The notes: generated from the sequence alone by a model not told the origin. DNA of 7,399 nt from Massilia sp. (GCA_003520365.1 DOUW01000047.1:1-7399), one strand, 5' to 3'. Counted from the first letter of the stretch, positions 1-7,392 are shown. A program made the numbers and translations.

Positions 1-14
1 AGGCTAGTTATATG

Positions 15-49
15 AAAAACCCCGCAGAGTGATCTCTGCGGGGTTTTTT
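15..49. terminator. Strong intrinsic (bidirectional) terminator
   Basis: A perfect 10-bp GC-rich stem, CCCCGCAGAG (20-29) pairing with CTCTGCGGGG (34-43), closes a TGAT tetraloop. It is flanked by A5 on the left (15-19) and T6 on the right (44-49), which extend the pairing. On the plus strand this is a textbook Rho-independent terminator. On the minus strand the A-tract supplies a five-U tail, so it could work in both directions. It most likely ends a gene or stable-RNA operon lying left of the window and insulates the jet operon from upstream transcription. Confidence 0.93.
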
Positions 50-110
50 GCGTTTCAAACGTTCGTTTTCATCAGCGTCCATTCTCTTCGCGGCGTGGAC
101 AATCGTCCGG

Positions 111-142
111 TGAGACCGCGTGGGCTCGAGAGCCCACCCTAC
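111..142. repeat. Short hairpin repeat, copy 1 (REP-like)
   Basis: The unit reads TGAGACCGCG, then a 7-bp stem GTGGGCT (120-126) / AGCCCAC (131-137) around a CGAG tetraloop (127-130), then CCTAC. It shares the flank (AGACCGCGTGGG), loop and trailing ACCCT with the copy at 166-197, in the same orientation, 55 bases apart start to start. The two stems differ at two base pairs with matching changes on both arms. This resembles the dispersed GTGGGC...GCCCAC palindromes (REP-like, often mobilised by RAYT transposases) seen in many GC-rich proteobacteria. The family assignment is inference; the hairpin and duplication are seen directly. An alternative fold pairs GCCCA (132-136) with TGGGC (143-147). 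Confidence 0.75.
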
Positions 143-165
143 TGGGCAGAAGGCTGATCATCAGG

Positions 166-197
166 TCAGACCGCGTGGGGACGAGTCCCCACCCTCA
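166..197. repeat. Short hairpin repeat, copy 2 (REP-like)
   Basis: This is the second copy of the unit at 111-142, beginning TCAGACCGCG. Its 7-bp stem is GTGGGGA (175-181) / TCCCCAC (186-192) around the same CGAG loop (182-185). Compared with copy 1, the inner two stem pairs are swapped on both arms (CT/AG becomes GA/TC) so pairing is kept. A second stem, CCACCCT (189-195) with AGGGTGG (198-204), overlaps its right arm and would compete with the main hairpin. Confidence 0.75.
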
Positions 198-510
198 AGG
201 GTGGCTTTCCAGGCTGGGCAAGCATTTGCCACCGTCGTGTTTCCCCCGATTACGAAACCTCGGGTGAACAAACGCCGCCCAGGCTCGTAGGACACTGGGA
301 TAACGCAACGGTTCCGTTACCAGCTGTTCCTGTTCAAAACCTGGGTCACTAAGCGTCGAGCCCGTCAGAAAGCGAGCTGCAGCAGAGGAAGAGGCTGTGC
401 AGTAAACATCCTTTTGCGGTTCTACTCCTCGAAACAACTTCCATTATTCTTTTGTCTAAATACCGCCAGGTCGCTTACATTGGACGTAGTGATGCCACGG
501 ACAATCAAGA
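198..510. other. Gene-free leader upstream of jetA
   Basis: About 300 bases have no gene I can support. A minus-strand open frame of 80 codons ends inside hairpin copy 2 and has no recognisable domain, so I do not call it. A small inverted repeat GGCAA/TTGCC (217-221/226-230, GCAT loop) is present, and the sequence becomes less GC-rich towards 400-510. The jetA promoter should lie here, but no convincing sigma70 site is visible. The best candidate is TTGTCT (452-457), 17 bases, TTACAT (475-480), which fits the -10 consensus poorly. No tRNA, attachment-site pair or transposase remnant could be identified by eye. Confidence 0.5.
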
Positions 511-1965
511 ATGGATTACCAACAGCTCGCAGCCCAACGCCGCAGCCATCCAGCCTGGCGCCTTCTCGCCGCCGACCACGCGCCGATGATCGCCAGCTTC
601 CTGTACCGGAGCTTTAGCGCGCCGAACATTCGAACGTTCTCGCGTGACGAGCTCGTTACCCGGCTTGACGACCACCTCTTCCATCTGCACGACATGGCAG
701 GCGAGCCGCTCTATTCGAAAAGCGCCGCCGCATATCTGGATGACTGGGCTGCCGACGATCGCGGCTGGCTACGAAAGTATTATCCGGAAGGCGAAGACCA
801 GCCGCACTACGACCTGACATCGCCTGCCGAGGCCGCCATTGAATGGTTGAAGGGACTGGGCCAGCGCAGTTTCATTGGTACCGAGTCGCGCCTGATGACG
901 GTGTTCGGACTGCTCAAGCAGATCGTCGACGGCACCGAGCTGAATCCGCGTACACGCATTGCCGAGCTGCAGAAGCGCAAGGCCGACATCGATGCGGAGA
1001 TTGCCCGGATCCGGGCCGGCCACGTCGAGCTGATGGAACCGGTGCAAGTGCGTGAACGCTTCCTGCAGATGGCTTCCACGGCGCGCGAGCTGCTGGCCGA
1101 TTTTCGCGCCCTCGACCAGAACTTCCGCAGTCTCGACCGCGGTGTACGCGAACAGATCGCCACCTGGGATGGCGGTAAAGGCGAACTGCTGCAGCAGGTA
1201 TTCGGCTGGCGCGACACGCTCACCGATTCCGACGAAGGCAAGAGCTTTCGTGCGTTCTGGGATTTGCTGATGTCGCCTGCGCGGCAGGACGAATTGAGCG
1301 GGCTGCTCGAACAGGTGATGGCGATGCCTGCCGTGCGTGAACTGGCGCCGGACAGCCGGCTGCGGCGCATCCATTACGACTGGCTCGAAGCCGGGGAGCT
1401 GACCCAGCGCACCGTCGCGCGCTTGTCCGAGCAGCTGCGGCGCTACCTCGACGACCAGGCCTGGCTCGAGAATCGGCGCATCATGGAACTGATCCGCAAC
1501 GTCGAGCAGAAAGCGCTGGCCCTGCGCGGCCGGATTCCCGACCAGGGCTTGGGCGCCATCGACGAGCCCGGGCCGGAAATCACGTTGCCGATGGAGCGCC
1601 TGATCTACACGCCGCCTTTCAAGGCGGCGATCCGCGAGGTGGCGATCGATGAGTCGGAGGCGCCGATCGCGAGCGATGCTTTGTTCGACCAGGTGTACGT
1701 CGACCAGGCGCGCCTATTGGCGGCGGTCCGGCGCGCCCTGCAGACCCGCCGCCAGATTTCGCTGGCGTCCCTGGTCGGCGAGGCGCCGATCGAGCAGGGC
1801 CTGGCCGAACTGGCCACCTATCTGAAGCTGGCGAGCGAGGACCCGGCCGCCGTCATCGACGACGAGCGTACCGAGCAGGTCGACTGGGTCGACGGCGACG
1901 GTTGCCGTCGACGCGCGACCGTGCCGCTGGTGGTGTTTGCCGTGAAGGAGCATGGCAATGAATGA
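511..1965 (+). CDS. jetA: Wadjet type I subunit JetA (DUF3375, kleisin-like)
   Basis: This 484-residue protein matches the DUF3375 family. It has the family-type N-terminus HPAWRLLAADHAPMIASFL (about residues 13-31) and the conserved block LTSPAEAAIEWLKGL followed by QRSFIGTESRL (about 102-128). A charged, heptad-like helix follows (IAELQKRKADIDAEIARI, about 150-167). In known Wadjet complexes JetA is the kleisin (MukF-like) that bridges the JetC ATPase heads, dimerises and binds JetB; it acts on cytoplasmic DNA. ATG 511 is chosen because the frame opens only at 493 after a stop, has no other start before residue 26, and family-like sequence begins at once. No clear Shine-Dalgarno precedes it, so initiation may be weak. 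It is the first gene of the operon and overlaps jetB. No frameshift or truncation is seen. Confidence 0.95.
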   Translation: MDYQQLAAQRRSHPAWRLLAADHAPMIASFLYRSFSAPNIRTFSRDELVTRLDDHLFHLHDMAGEPLYSKSAAAYLDDWAADDRGWLRKYYPEGEDQPHYDLTSPAEAAIEWLKGLGQRSFIGTESRLMTVFGLLKQIVDGTELNPRTRIAELQKRKADIDAEIARIRAGHVELMEPVQVRERFLQMASTARELLADFRALDQNFRSLDRGVREQIATWDGGKGELLQQVFGWRDTLTDSDEGKSFRAFWDLLMSPARQDELSGLLEQVMAMPAVRELAPDSRLRRIHYDWLEAGELTQRTVARLSEQLRRYLDDQAWLENRRIMELIRNVEQKALALRGRIPDQGLGAIDEPGPEITLPMERLIYTPPFKAAIREVAIDESEAPIASDALFDQVYVDQARLLAAVRRALQTRRQISLASLVGEAPIEQGLAELATYLKLASEDPAAVIDDERTEQVDWVDGDGCRRRATVPLVVFAVKEHGNE

Positions 1966-2569
1966 ACGAGAGCGAATGAACGACGACGATCAACTGGGAC
2001 CCATCCTCATCGCCCTGTTCCAGGGTGTCTTGTACCGCGAAGCCGGCGCGGCGCCGTGGCAGGCGCTGCTCGACCTGCAGGCGCGCGTGCGCGACTACGC
2101 CGCCGTGATCGGCCTCGAACTGATCCTCGACGAAGCCGAGGGCTATGCCTACCTGCGCCAGCGCGCGCAGGCGCCCGATGCGCCGGCACTGCCGCGCCTG
2201 GTGCAGCGCCGGCCGCTCAGTTTTCCCGTCAGCCTGCTGCTGGTCCTGCTGCGCAAGAAGCTGGCCGAGTTCGACGCCACAGGCGGCGAGACGCGCCTGG
2301 TCGTCAGCCGCGACGACATCGTTAACCACATGCGCCTGTTCCTGCCCGATACCGCGAACGAGGCGCGTCTGTTCGACCGCATGGAAACGCATCTGAACAA
2401 GGTGGTCGAGCTGGGCTTCCTGCGCCGCCTGCGCGGTCAAGGAGAGCAATACGAAGTCAGGCGCATCCTGAAGGCGTTCGTGGATGCGCAGTGGCTCGAC
2501 GATTTCGCCGCGCGCCTGGACGGCTATGCGCAACATGCCGCGGCGATCGACGACGGGGAGGGCGCATGA
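1958..2569 (+). CDS. jetB: Wadjet type I subunit JetB (DUF4194, KITE/MukE-like)
   Basis: This 203-residue protein is of the DUF4194 family, the MukE-like (KITE) partner that binds the JetA kleisin and helps shape the DNA-binding clamp of the JetABC complex. Recognisable features are the LSFPVSLLLVLLRKKLAEFD helix (about residues 87-106), VVSRDDIVNHMRLFLPD (about 114-130) and the winged-helix-like segment ending VVELGFLRRL (about 148-157). The protein is soluble, with no signal peptide or membrane segment. ATG 1952 is in frame, but it sits one base after AAGGAG (1945-1950), too close for initiation. ATG 1958 lies seven bases after the same site, which is near ideal, so I prefer it; ATG 1976 is a third option. 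The gene starts inside the end of jetA and its stop overlaps the jetC start, so translation is probably coupled on both sides. Confidence 0.94.
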   Translation: MNERERMNDDDQLGPILIALFQGVLYREAGAAPWQALLDLQARVRDYAAVIGLELILDEAEGYAYLRQRAQAPDAPALPRLVQRRPLSFPVSLLLVLLRKKLAEFDATGGETRLVVSRDDIVNHMRLFLPDTANEARLFDRMETHLNKVVELGFLRRLRGQGEQYEVRRILKAFVDAQWLDDFAARLDGYAQHAAAIDDGEGA

Positions 2570-5500
2570 ATACGCCATCGGATGCGGCTCCCGGCATGTT
2601 CACGCCGGACGGGCAAACCGAACTGCCGCTGGACGCCGGTGCAAGCGGCGCTCAGGCGCCGCAGCCCGAGCCTGCCGCCACGGCCGAACGCGCCGGTTTC
2701 CGCCTGCACCGCTTCGAGGCCTACAACTGGGGTACCTTCCACGGGCGCGTCTGGCGCCTGCACCCGGGCGGCGATAACATGCTGCTGACCGGCGACATCG
2801 GCTCGGGCAAGTCGACCCTGGTCGACGCCCTGACCACCTTGCTGGTCCCGGCCAACAAGATCGCCTACAACAAGGCGGCAGGCGCCGACGCCCGCGAGCG
2901 CAGCTTGCGCACCTATGTGCTTGGCCACTACAAGTCGGAACGCGGCGACACGGGGGCCAATGCACGTGCGGTAGCGCTGCGCGACGAGCACAGCTATTCG
3001 GTCCTGCTTGGCGAATTCCAGAACGAGGGCTTCGCGCAGACGGTCACGCTGGCCCAGGTATTCTGGTTGAAGGATCCGCGCGGCCAGCCCGAGCGTTTCT
3101 ACGTCGTCGCCGACGCCGCCCTCGCGATCCAGGAACACTTTACTGGTTTTGGCAGCGACATCGCGCAGTTGAAAAAGCGCCTGCGCGCGATTGCCGGCGT
3201 CACCCTGCACGACAGCTTTCCTCCTTATGGCGCCGAGTTCCGGCGCCGCTTCGGTATAGCTTCGGAGCAGGCGATGGACTTGTTCCACCAGACCGTGTCG
3301 ATGAAATCGGTCGGCAACCTGACCGAGTTCGTGCGCGAGCACATGCTCGAACCTTTCCCGGTCCAGCCGCGCATCGATGCCCTGATCAGCCACTTCGACG
3401 ATTTGAACCGCGCCCATGAGTCGGTACTCAAGGCCAAGGCGCAAATCGAGCACCTGTTGCCGCTGACGGATAACTGCGAGCGGCATGCCGCGCTGGTAAG
3501 CGAGGTAACAGGACTGCGCGGCTGCCGCGATGCGCTGCGTCCGTGGTTTGCGGGACTGAAGGGCGAACTGCTCGACAAGCGCATCGTGCACCTGGAGGCG
3601 GACGAGGGGAAGGCGAGCGCCAGGCTGGCCCAGCTCGATCAGCTGCGGCGCAGCCAGCTGCACAGCCGCGACGAACTGACGCTCGCCATCGCCGCCAATG
3701 GCGGCCACCGCATCGAGCAGATCAGGAACGAGATCGGGCGTCTCGATGCGCTGCGCCAGGAGAGGAGCATGCGCGCGGAGCAGTATGACTTCATTGCGTC
3801 CGCCCTGTCGCTGCCCGGGGCATTCGATGCCGGCACGTTCGAGGCCAACCGCCGCGCCATCGAACAGGGCCAGGCCGGTTGCATCGTCCGACGCGACGAG
3901 CGCAGCAATCGCCTGACGGAGGCGGGCGTGACGATCCGCGAATTGCGCGGACTGCATGGCGAGCTGACCGGCGAACTCGAGTCGCTGCGCCAGCGCCGCT
4001 CGAACATTCCGCGTCAGATGCTGGCAGTGCGCGAGGCTTTGTGCGACACGCTGGCGATCGCGCCCGACGCGCTGCCGTTCATCGGCGAACTGATCCAGGT
4101 GCGCGAGGAAGACGCGGCCTGGGAGGGCGCGGCCGAGCGCCTGCTGCATGCCTTCGGCCTGTCGCTGCTGGTGCCGGAGACGCATTATGCGCAAGTGGCC
4201 GCATGGGCCGAGCGCACCCATCTCGGGGCGCGCCTGGTGTATTTCCGGGTGCGTCCGAACGTGGCGGCCGAAGCGCAGGCGCTGCATCCGCGCTCGCTGG
4301 TGCGCAAGCTGGCGGTCTCGCCGGCGTCGCCTTTCTATGCCTGGATCGACAACGAACTGGCGCGCCGCTTCGATTACGCCTGCTGCGACAGCATGGACCA
4401 GTTCCGCCGCGAGGGCCGCGCCATTACCAGCAACGGCCAGATGAAGTCGGGCGGCGAGCGCCACGAAAAGGACGACCGCCACCGCATCGACGACAGGACG
4501 CGCTATGTACTGGGCTGGAGCAACGAGGCAAAGATCGCTGCGCTGGCCAAGCAGGAGCGCGACCTGTCGACGCGCATACTGGCCCAGGCCGAGCAGGTAC
4601 GCACGCTCAAGCGTGAAGTGGACGAAGCGAACGCTTTGCACGGGTTGTGGCAGAGGCTGGGCGTGTACGCGAATTTCGCCGAGCTGGATTGGAAGCCGCT
4701 GGTCAGCGAGGTCGAGCGTCTCGCCGCCGAACAGCAGGCGCTGGCCGCGTCGTCCGACCTGCTGCGCACCCTGCAGCAGCAACTGCAGGAACTGCTTGCG
4801 GCGCAGGCGCAGGCCGAGGAGCAGCACCTGGCTGCGACCAGGCAGCAGGCGACCCTCGCCGAAAAGCTTGCGCAGGCACGCAGCCAGCGTGAGGAATGCC
4901 TGCAGCTTTCCTCCCTCATCGCACCCGCGGTGGCCGCAGCCGCCTTTCCGGCGCTGGCCGCGCTGCGCGGGGAAGCGCTGGGCGAGCACACGCTGACGGT
5001 CGAGTCCTGCGACAGCCGCGAACGCGAGATGCGCGAGTTCCTGCAGGCGCGGATCGACGCCGAAGGCAAGCGAATCGAACGCCTGCGCGACCAGATCATA
5101 TCGGCCATGCAGGATTACGTGCGCACCTGGCCGCTCGACGCGCGCGAAGTCGACGTCTCCATCGATGCGGCGGGCGAATTCAGGCGCATGCTCGAGGCGC
5201 TCCAGGCCGACGACCTGCCGCGCTTCGCCGGACGCTTCAAGGCGCTCCTCAACGAGAACACCATCCGCGAGATCGCCGGCTTTCAGTCACAGCTCAAGCG
5301 CGAGCGCGAGACCATCCGCGAGCGCATCGATACCATCAACGCCTCGCTGCACGCGATCGACTACAACCCGGACCGCTACATCGCGCTGGAGGCCGAGCCC
5401 AGCCTGGACGCCGACCTGCGCGACTTCCAGCAGGACCTGCGCAGCTGTACCGAGGGCGCGCTGACCGGTTCCGCCGACGAGGAATACACGGAGGCGAAGT

Positions 5501-6018
5501 TCCTGCAGGTGCGCCGCATCATCGAGCGCTTCCGCGGGCGCGAGGGCAGCGCCGAGATGGACCGGCGCTGGACCCGCAAGGTGACCGACGTGCGCAACTG
5601 GTTCGTCTTTTCGGCTTCCGAACGCTGGCGCGAAGACGATCGCGAGCACGAGCACTATACGGATGCGGGCGGCAAGTCGGGCGGCCAGAAGGAAAAGCTG
5701 GCGTATACCGTCCTGGCGGCGAGCCTGGCCTACCAGTTCGGGCTCGAATGGGGCGCGGTGCGCTCGCGCTCGTTCCGCTTCGTGGTGATCGACGAAGCCT
5801 TCGGGCGCGGCTCGGACGAATCGGCGCGCTACGGCCTCGAACTGTTCCGCCGCATGAACCTGCAGCTGCTGATCGTCACGCCGCTTCAGAAGATACACAT
5901 CATCGAGCCGTATGTCGCCGGCCTCGGTTTCGTGCACAGCGAAGAAGGGCGGCAGTCGATGCTGCGCTACCTGAGCATTGAAGAATACCGCGCAGAACGC
6001 AGCGCGCGCGGCGCATGA
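2566..6018 (+). CDS. jetC: Wadjet type I SMC-like ATPase JetC
   Basis: A 1150-residue MukB/MksB-like SMC ATPase, the motor of the Wadjet complex. The ABC head is split between the two ends. The N-terminal part has Walker A GDIGSGKST at residues 76-84 (catalytic Lys82), after FEAYNWGTFHG. The C-terminal part has the ABC signature KSGGQKEK at 1037-1044 and Walker B FVVIDEAFGRGSDES with Asp1076 and catalytic Glu1077, followed by IVTPLQKIHIIEPY. Long coiled-coil arms rich in Glu, Arg, Gln, Leu and Ala flank a hinge-like centre at about 500-660, which includes GELIQVREEDAAWEGAAERL and SGGERHEKDDRHRIDDRTRY. ATG 2566 overlaps the jetB stop (ATGA) and follows GGGGAGG (2555-2561). The frame extends 25 codons further up to ATG 2491, but that part is arginine-rich jetB shadow. 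Residues 1-43 are a low-complexity Ala/Pro/Gly tail. All ATPase motifs are intact. Confidence 0.96.
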   Translation: MNTPSDAAPGMFTPDGQTELPLDAGASGAQAPQPEPAATAERAGFRLHRFEAYNWGTFHGRVWRLHPGGDNMLLTGDIGSGKSTLVDALTTLLVPANKIAYNKAAGADARERSLRTYVLGHYKSERGDTGANARAVALRDEHSYSVLLGEFQNEGFAQTVTLAQVFWLKDPRGQPERFYVVADAALAIQEHFTGFGSDIAQLKKRLRAIAGVTLHDSFPPYGAEFRRRFGIASEQAMDLFHQTVSMKSVGNLTEFVREHMLEPFPVQPRIDALISHFDDLNRAHESVLKAKAQIEHLLPLTDNCERHAALVSEVTGLRGCRDALRPWFAGLKGELLDKRIVHLEADEGKASARLAQLDQLRRSQLHSRDELTLAIAANGGHRIEQIRNEIGRLDALRQERSMRAEQYDFIASALSLPGAFDAGTFEANRRAIEQGQAGCIVRRDERSNRLTEAGVTIRELRGLHGELTGELESLRQRRSNIPRQMLAVREALCDTLAIAPDALPFIGELIQVREEDAAWEGAAERLLHAFGLSLLVPETHYAQVAAWAERTHLGARLVYFRVRPNVAAEAQALHPRSLVRKLAVSPASPFYAWIDNELARRFDYACCDSMDQFRREGRAITSNGQMKSGGERHEKDDRHRIDDRTRYVLGWSNEAKIAALAKQERDLSTRILAQAEQVRTLKREVDEANALHGLWQRLGVYANFAELDWKPLVSEVERLAAEQQALAASSDLLRTLQQQLQELLAAQAQAEEQHLAATRQQATLAEKLAQARSQREECLQLSSLIAPAVAAAAFPALAALRGEALGEHTLTVESCDSREREMREFLQARIDAEGKRIERLRDQIISAMQDYVRTWPLDAREVDVSIDAAGEFRRMLEALQADDLPRFAGRFKALLNENTIREIAGFQSQLKRERETIRERIDTINASLHAIDYNPDRYIALEAEPSLDADLRDFQQDLRSCTEGALTGSADEEYTEAKFLQVRRIIERFRGREGSAEMDRRWTRKVTDVRNWFVFSASERWREDDREHEHYTDAGGKSGGQKEKLAYTVLAASLAYQFGLEWGAVRSRSFRFVVIDEAFGRGSDESARYGLELFRRMNLQLLIVTPLQKIHIIEPYVAGLGFVHSEEGRQSMLRYLSIEEYRAERSARGA

Positions 6019-7220
6019 CGGGTCGGCATATGGCGCAGTGGTCGACGCCGGCCGATATCGTCGCAACGGTGCGCAAGCTGTGGGACAGCGGCGCCCTGCT
6101 GGCGGCGCGCCTCGACCGCGCTGAGCTGTTTCCCTACGCGCAGCGCCTGCGCCAGCCCGGGGCGGCCGAGATGGGGGAGCAGTTCGAGGCGGTGCGCACC
6201 TGGATCGCCGCCCTGGTTGGCGAGAGCCGCGAACGCAAGGGGTATGGCTACGATCTGGTCTGGCGCGAGATCAATCACCGTCAGTTGGGGCGCAACAGCA
6301 TTCCGGCCGCGGTATCGATTCCATCCGAAGCCGATGCCTTGCGCATGATCGGTCGCGGGGCCGAGGCACGTCGCTTCGACACCCTGGCCGGCGCGACGCT
6401 GGCGGCGTTTCCTTCGCTATCGCCATGGGTCCGCGCGCATCCGCTGGCGCTGCTCGAGCACGGGGACGGTTGGGCGCAAGTACTCGCCGTGCTGGACTGG
6501 TTCGTACGCCACCCGCGCCCGGGACTGTATCTGCGCCAGCTCGATATCGCCGGGGTCGACAGCAAATTCATCGAAGCGCGCAGGGGACTGCTGGCCGAGC
6601 TGCTCGACCAGGTGCTGCCGGCGGAGGCTGTCGTGGCGGCCGCGCTTGGCAGCAAGCAGTTCGAAGCGCGTTTTGGCCTGCTGAGCAAGCCGCCCATGAT
6701 TCGCTTCCGTTTGCTCGATCCCGAGCACTTCATTGGCGGTTTGTCCGATCTCACCGTGCCGGTGGCGCAGTTCGCATCGCTGCAGAGCAGGGTGGAGCGC
6801 GTGTTCGTGACCGAAAACGAAGTCAATGCCTTGGCATTCCCGCCTGTGCGCTCGGGGATGGTCGTCTTCGGCGGCGGTTATGGCATCGATCGCCTGGCCC
6901 AGGCTGAGTGGCTGCGCAACAGAGAACTGTTCTATTGGGGCGACATCGACACCCATGGTTTTGCCATTCTCGACCGCTTGCGCATGAACCTGCCGCACGC
7001 CCGCTCCATCTTGATGGATGAAGCAACCCTGCACGCGCATCGTCACCTGTGGGGAAAAGAGGACCCGGACAAACGCTTCCTTGCCGAACTGACGCGCTTG
7101 ACCTCGGCCGAGAAAACGCTGTTTCTCGCGCTGCGCGACGATTGCCATGTCGAGCGCCTGCGGCTGGAGCAGGAACGCATCGGCTACACCTGGGCAGCGG
7201 ATGCAATACGCGCGGCGTGA
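6015..7220 (+). CDS. jetD: Wadjet type I nuclease JetD (DUF3322 + DUF2220/Toprim)
   Basis: A 401-residue effector of type I Wadjet. The N-terminal DUF3322 part (about residues 6-190) begins WSTPADIVATVRKLWDSGAL and contains YLRQLDIAGVDSKFIEARRG (about 172-191). The C-terminal DUF2220 part is a Toprim fold related to topoisomerase VI subunit A and Spo11. Its likely metal-binding acidic residues are Glu267 and/or Glu269 in VTENEVN and Asp310 and Asp312 in WGDIDTHG; FGGGYG (285-290) lies between them. In characterised systems JetD docks on JetABC and cleaves closed circular DNA once it has been fully extruded. ATG 6015 overlaps the jetC stop (ATGA). ATG 6030, five codons in, is an alternative just before the conserved WSTPADI; neither has a strong Shine-Dalgarno. 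Catalytic residues are present, so activity is expected. Confidence 0.95.
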   Translation: MTGRHMAQWSTPADIVATVRKLWDSGALLAARLDRAELFPYAQRLRQPGAAEMGEQFEAVRTWIAALVGESRERKGYGYDLVWREINHRQLGRNSIPAAVSIPSEADALRMIGRGAEARRFDTLAGATLAAFPSLSPWVRAHPLALLEHGDGWAQVLAVLDWFVRHPRPGLYLRQLDIAGVDSKFIEARRGLLAELLDQVLPAEAVVAAALGSKQFEARFGLLSKPPMIRFRLLDPEHFIGGLSDLTVPVAQFASLQSRVERVFVTENEVNALAFPPVRSGMVVFGGGYGIDRLAQAEWLRNRELFYWGDIDTHGFAILDRLRMNLPHARSILMDEATLHAHRHLWGKEDPDKRFLAELTRLTSAEKTLFLALRDDCHVERLRLEQERIGYTWAADAIRAA

Positions 7221-7241
7221 AGTGTGTGGCTGAATCGCCTC

Positions 7242-7270
7242 TTGCGCCAATGGATGAGCTTTGTTATAGT
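7242..7270 (+). promoter_or_regulatory. Candidate sigma70 promoter, upstream of tandem pair
   Basis: A good -10 element TATAGT (7265-7270) lies exactly 17 bases after TTGCGC (7242-7247), a partial -35. It starts 22 bases after the jetD stop and points right, away from the jet operon. A start site near 7277 would give a transcript running through the second promoter at 7357-7385. Tandem promoters of this kind are typical of rRNA and tRNA operons. The element match is seen; the function is inferred. Confidence 0.5.
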
Positions 7271-7324
7271 TCGGTCCCTCGCGAAAACGACAACGAAATC
7301 AAGTAGTTGAAGAGTTCACGAAGG

Positions 7325-7340
7325 CCGCGACAAAACGCGG
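7325..7340. other. Small hairpin between the tandem promoters
   Basis: CCGCG (7325-7329) pairs with CGCGG (7336-7340) around an ACAAAA loop. It has no following U-tract on the plus strand, so it is a poor intrinsic terminator for jetD. It may be a leader structure in transcripts from the upstream promoter, or chance. Confidence 0.3.
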
Positions 7341-7346
7341 TGCTGT

Positions 7347-7392
7347 AAAAAAGAAGTTGACGAACATCGCGAAATACTGCATAATCTCACTT
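7347..7392 (+). promoter_or_regulatory. Strong sigma70 promoter, probably of a stable-RNA operon
   Basis: TTGACG (-35, 7357-7362) and CATAAT (-10, 7380-7385) are separated by an optimal 17 bases; each matches consensus at five of six positions. An A6 tract with further A-rich sequence (7347-7355) lies just upstream where an UP element would sit. The predicted start is near 7391-7393 in CTCACTTCTCTGCT. From memory, this arrangement resembles leaders in front of 16S rRNA or tRNA operons in Oxalobacteraceae, but the transcribed gene lies outside the window. Confidence 0.75.

Noticed and set aside
111..197. A minimal CRISPR array
   Set aside because: There are only two units, each mostly a hairpin with variable stem bases, and no cas genes are nearby. 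CRISPR repeats would be near identical.
195..437. Minus-strand open frame of 80 codons in the leader
   Set aside because: It has no recognisable domain, ends inside the hairpin repeat, and shows no clear ribosome site. It could be a repeat-borne spurious frame; a homology search would decide.
1656..1792. Direct repeat GAGGCGCCGATCG occurring twice in jetA
   Set aside because: Both copies encode Glu-Ala-Pro-Ile in the same frame with GC-rich codons; a short chance match within coding sequence, with no wider similarity around it.
2491..2565. Upstream extension of jetC to ATG 2491
   Set aside because: It would overlap jetB by 79 bases and encode an Arg-rich stretch unlike any SMC head. ATG 2566 has a Shine-Dalgarno and the ATGA overlap typical of this operon.
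2524..4989. A very long minus-strand open frame (821 codons) opposite jetC
   Set aside because: It lies fully antisense to jetC, whose motifs are unmistakable. Its Leu/Arg/Gln-rich composition is what the complement of GC-rich codons gives, and no domain is recognisable.
5287..6066. Minus-strand open frame of 259 codons opposite the jetC/jetD junction
   Set aside because: It is a shadow of the conserved jetC C-terminal head, with no family signature of its own.
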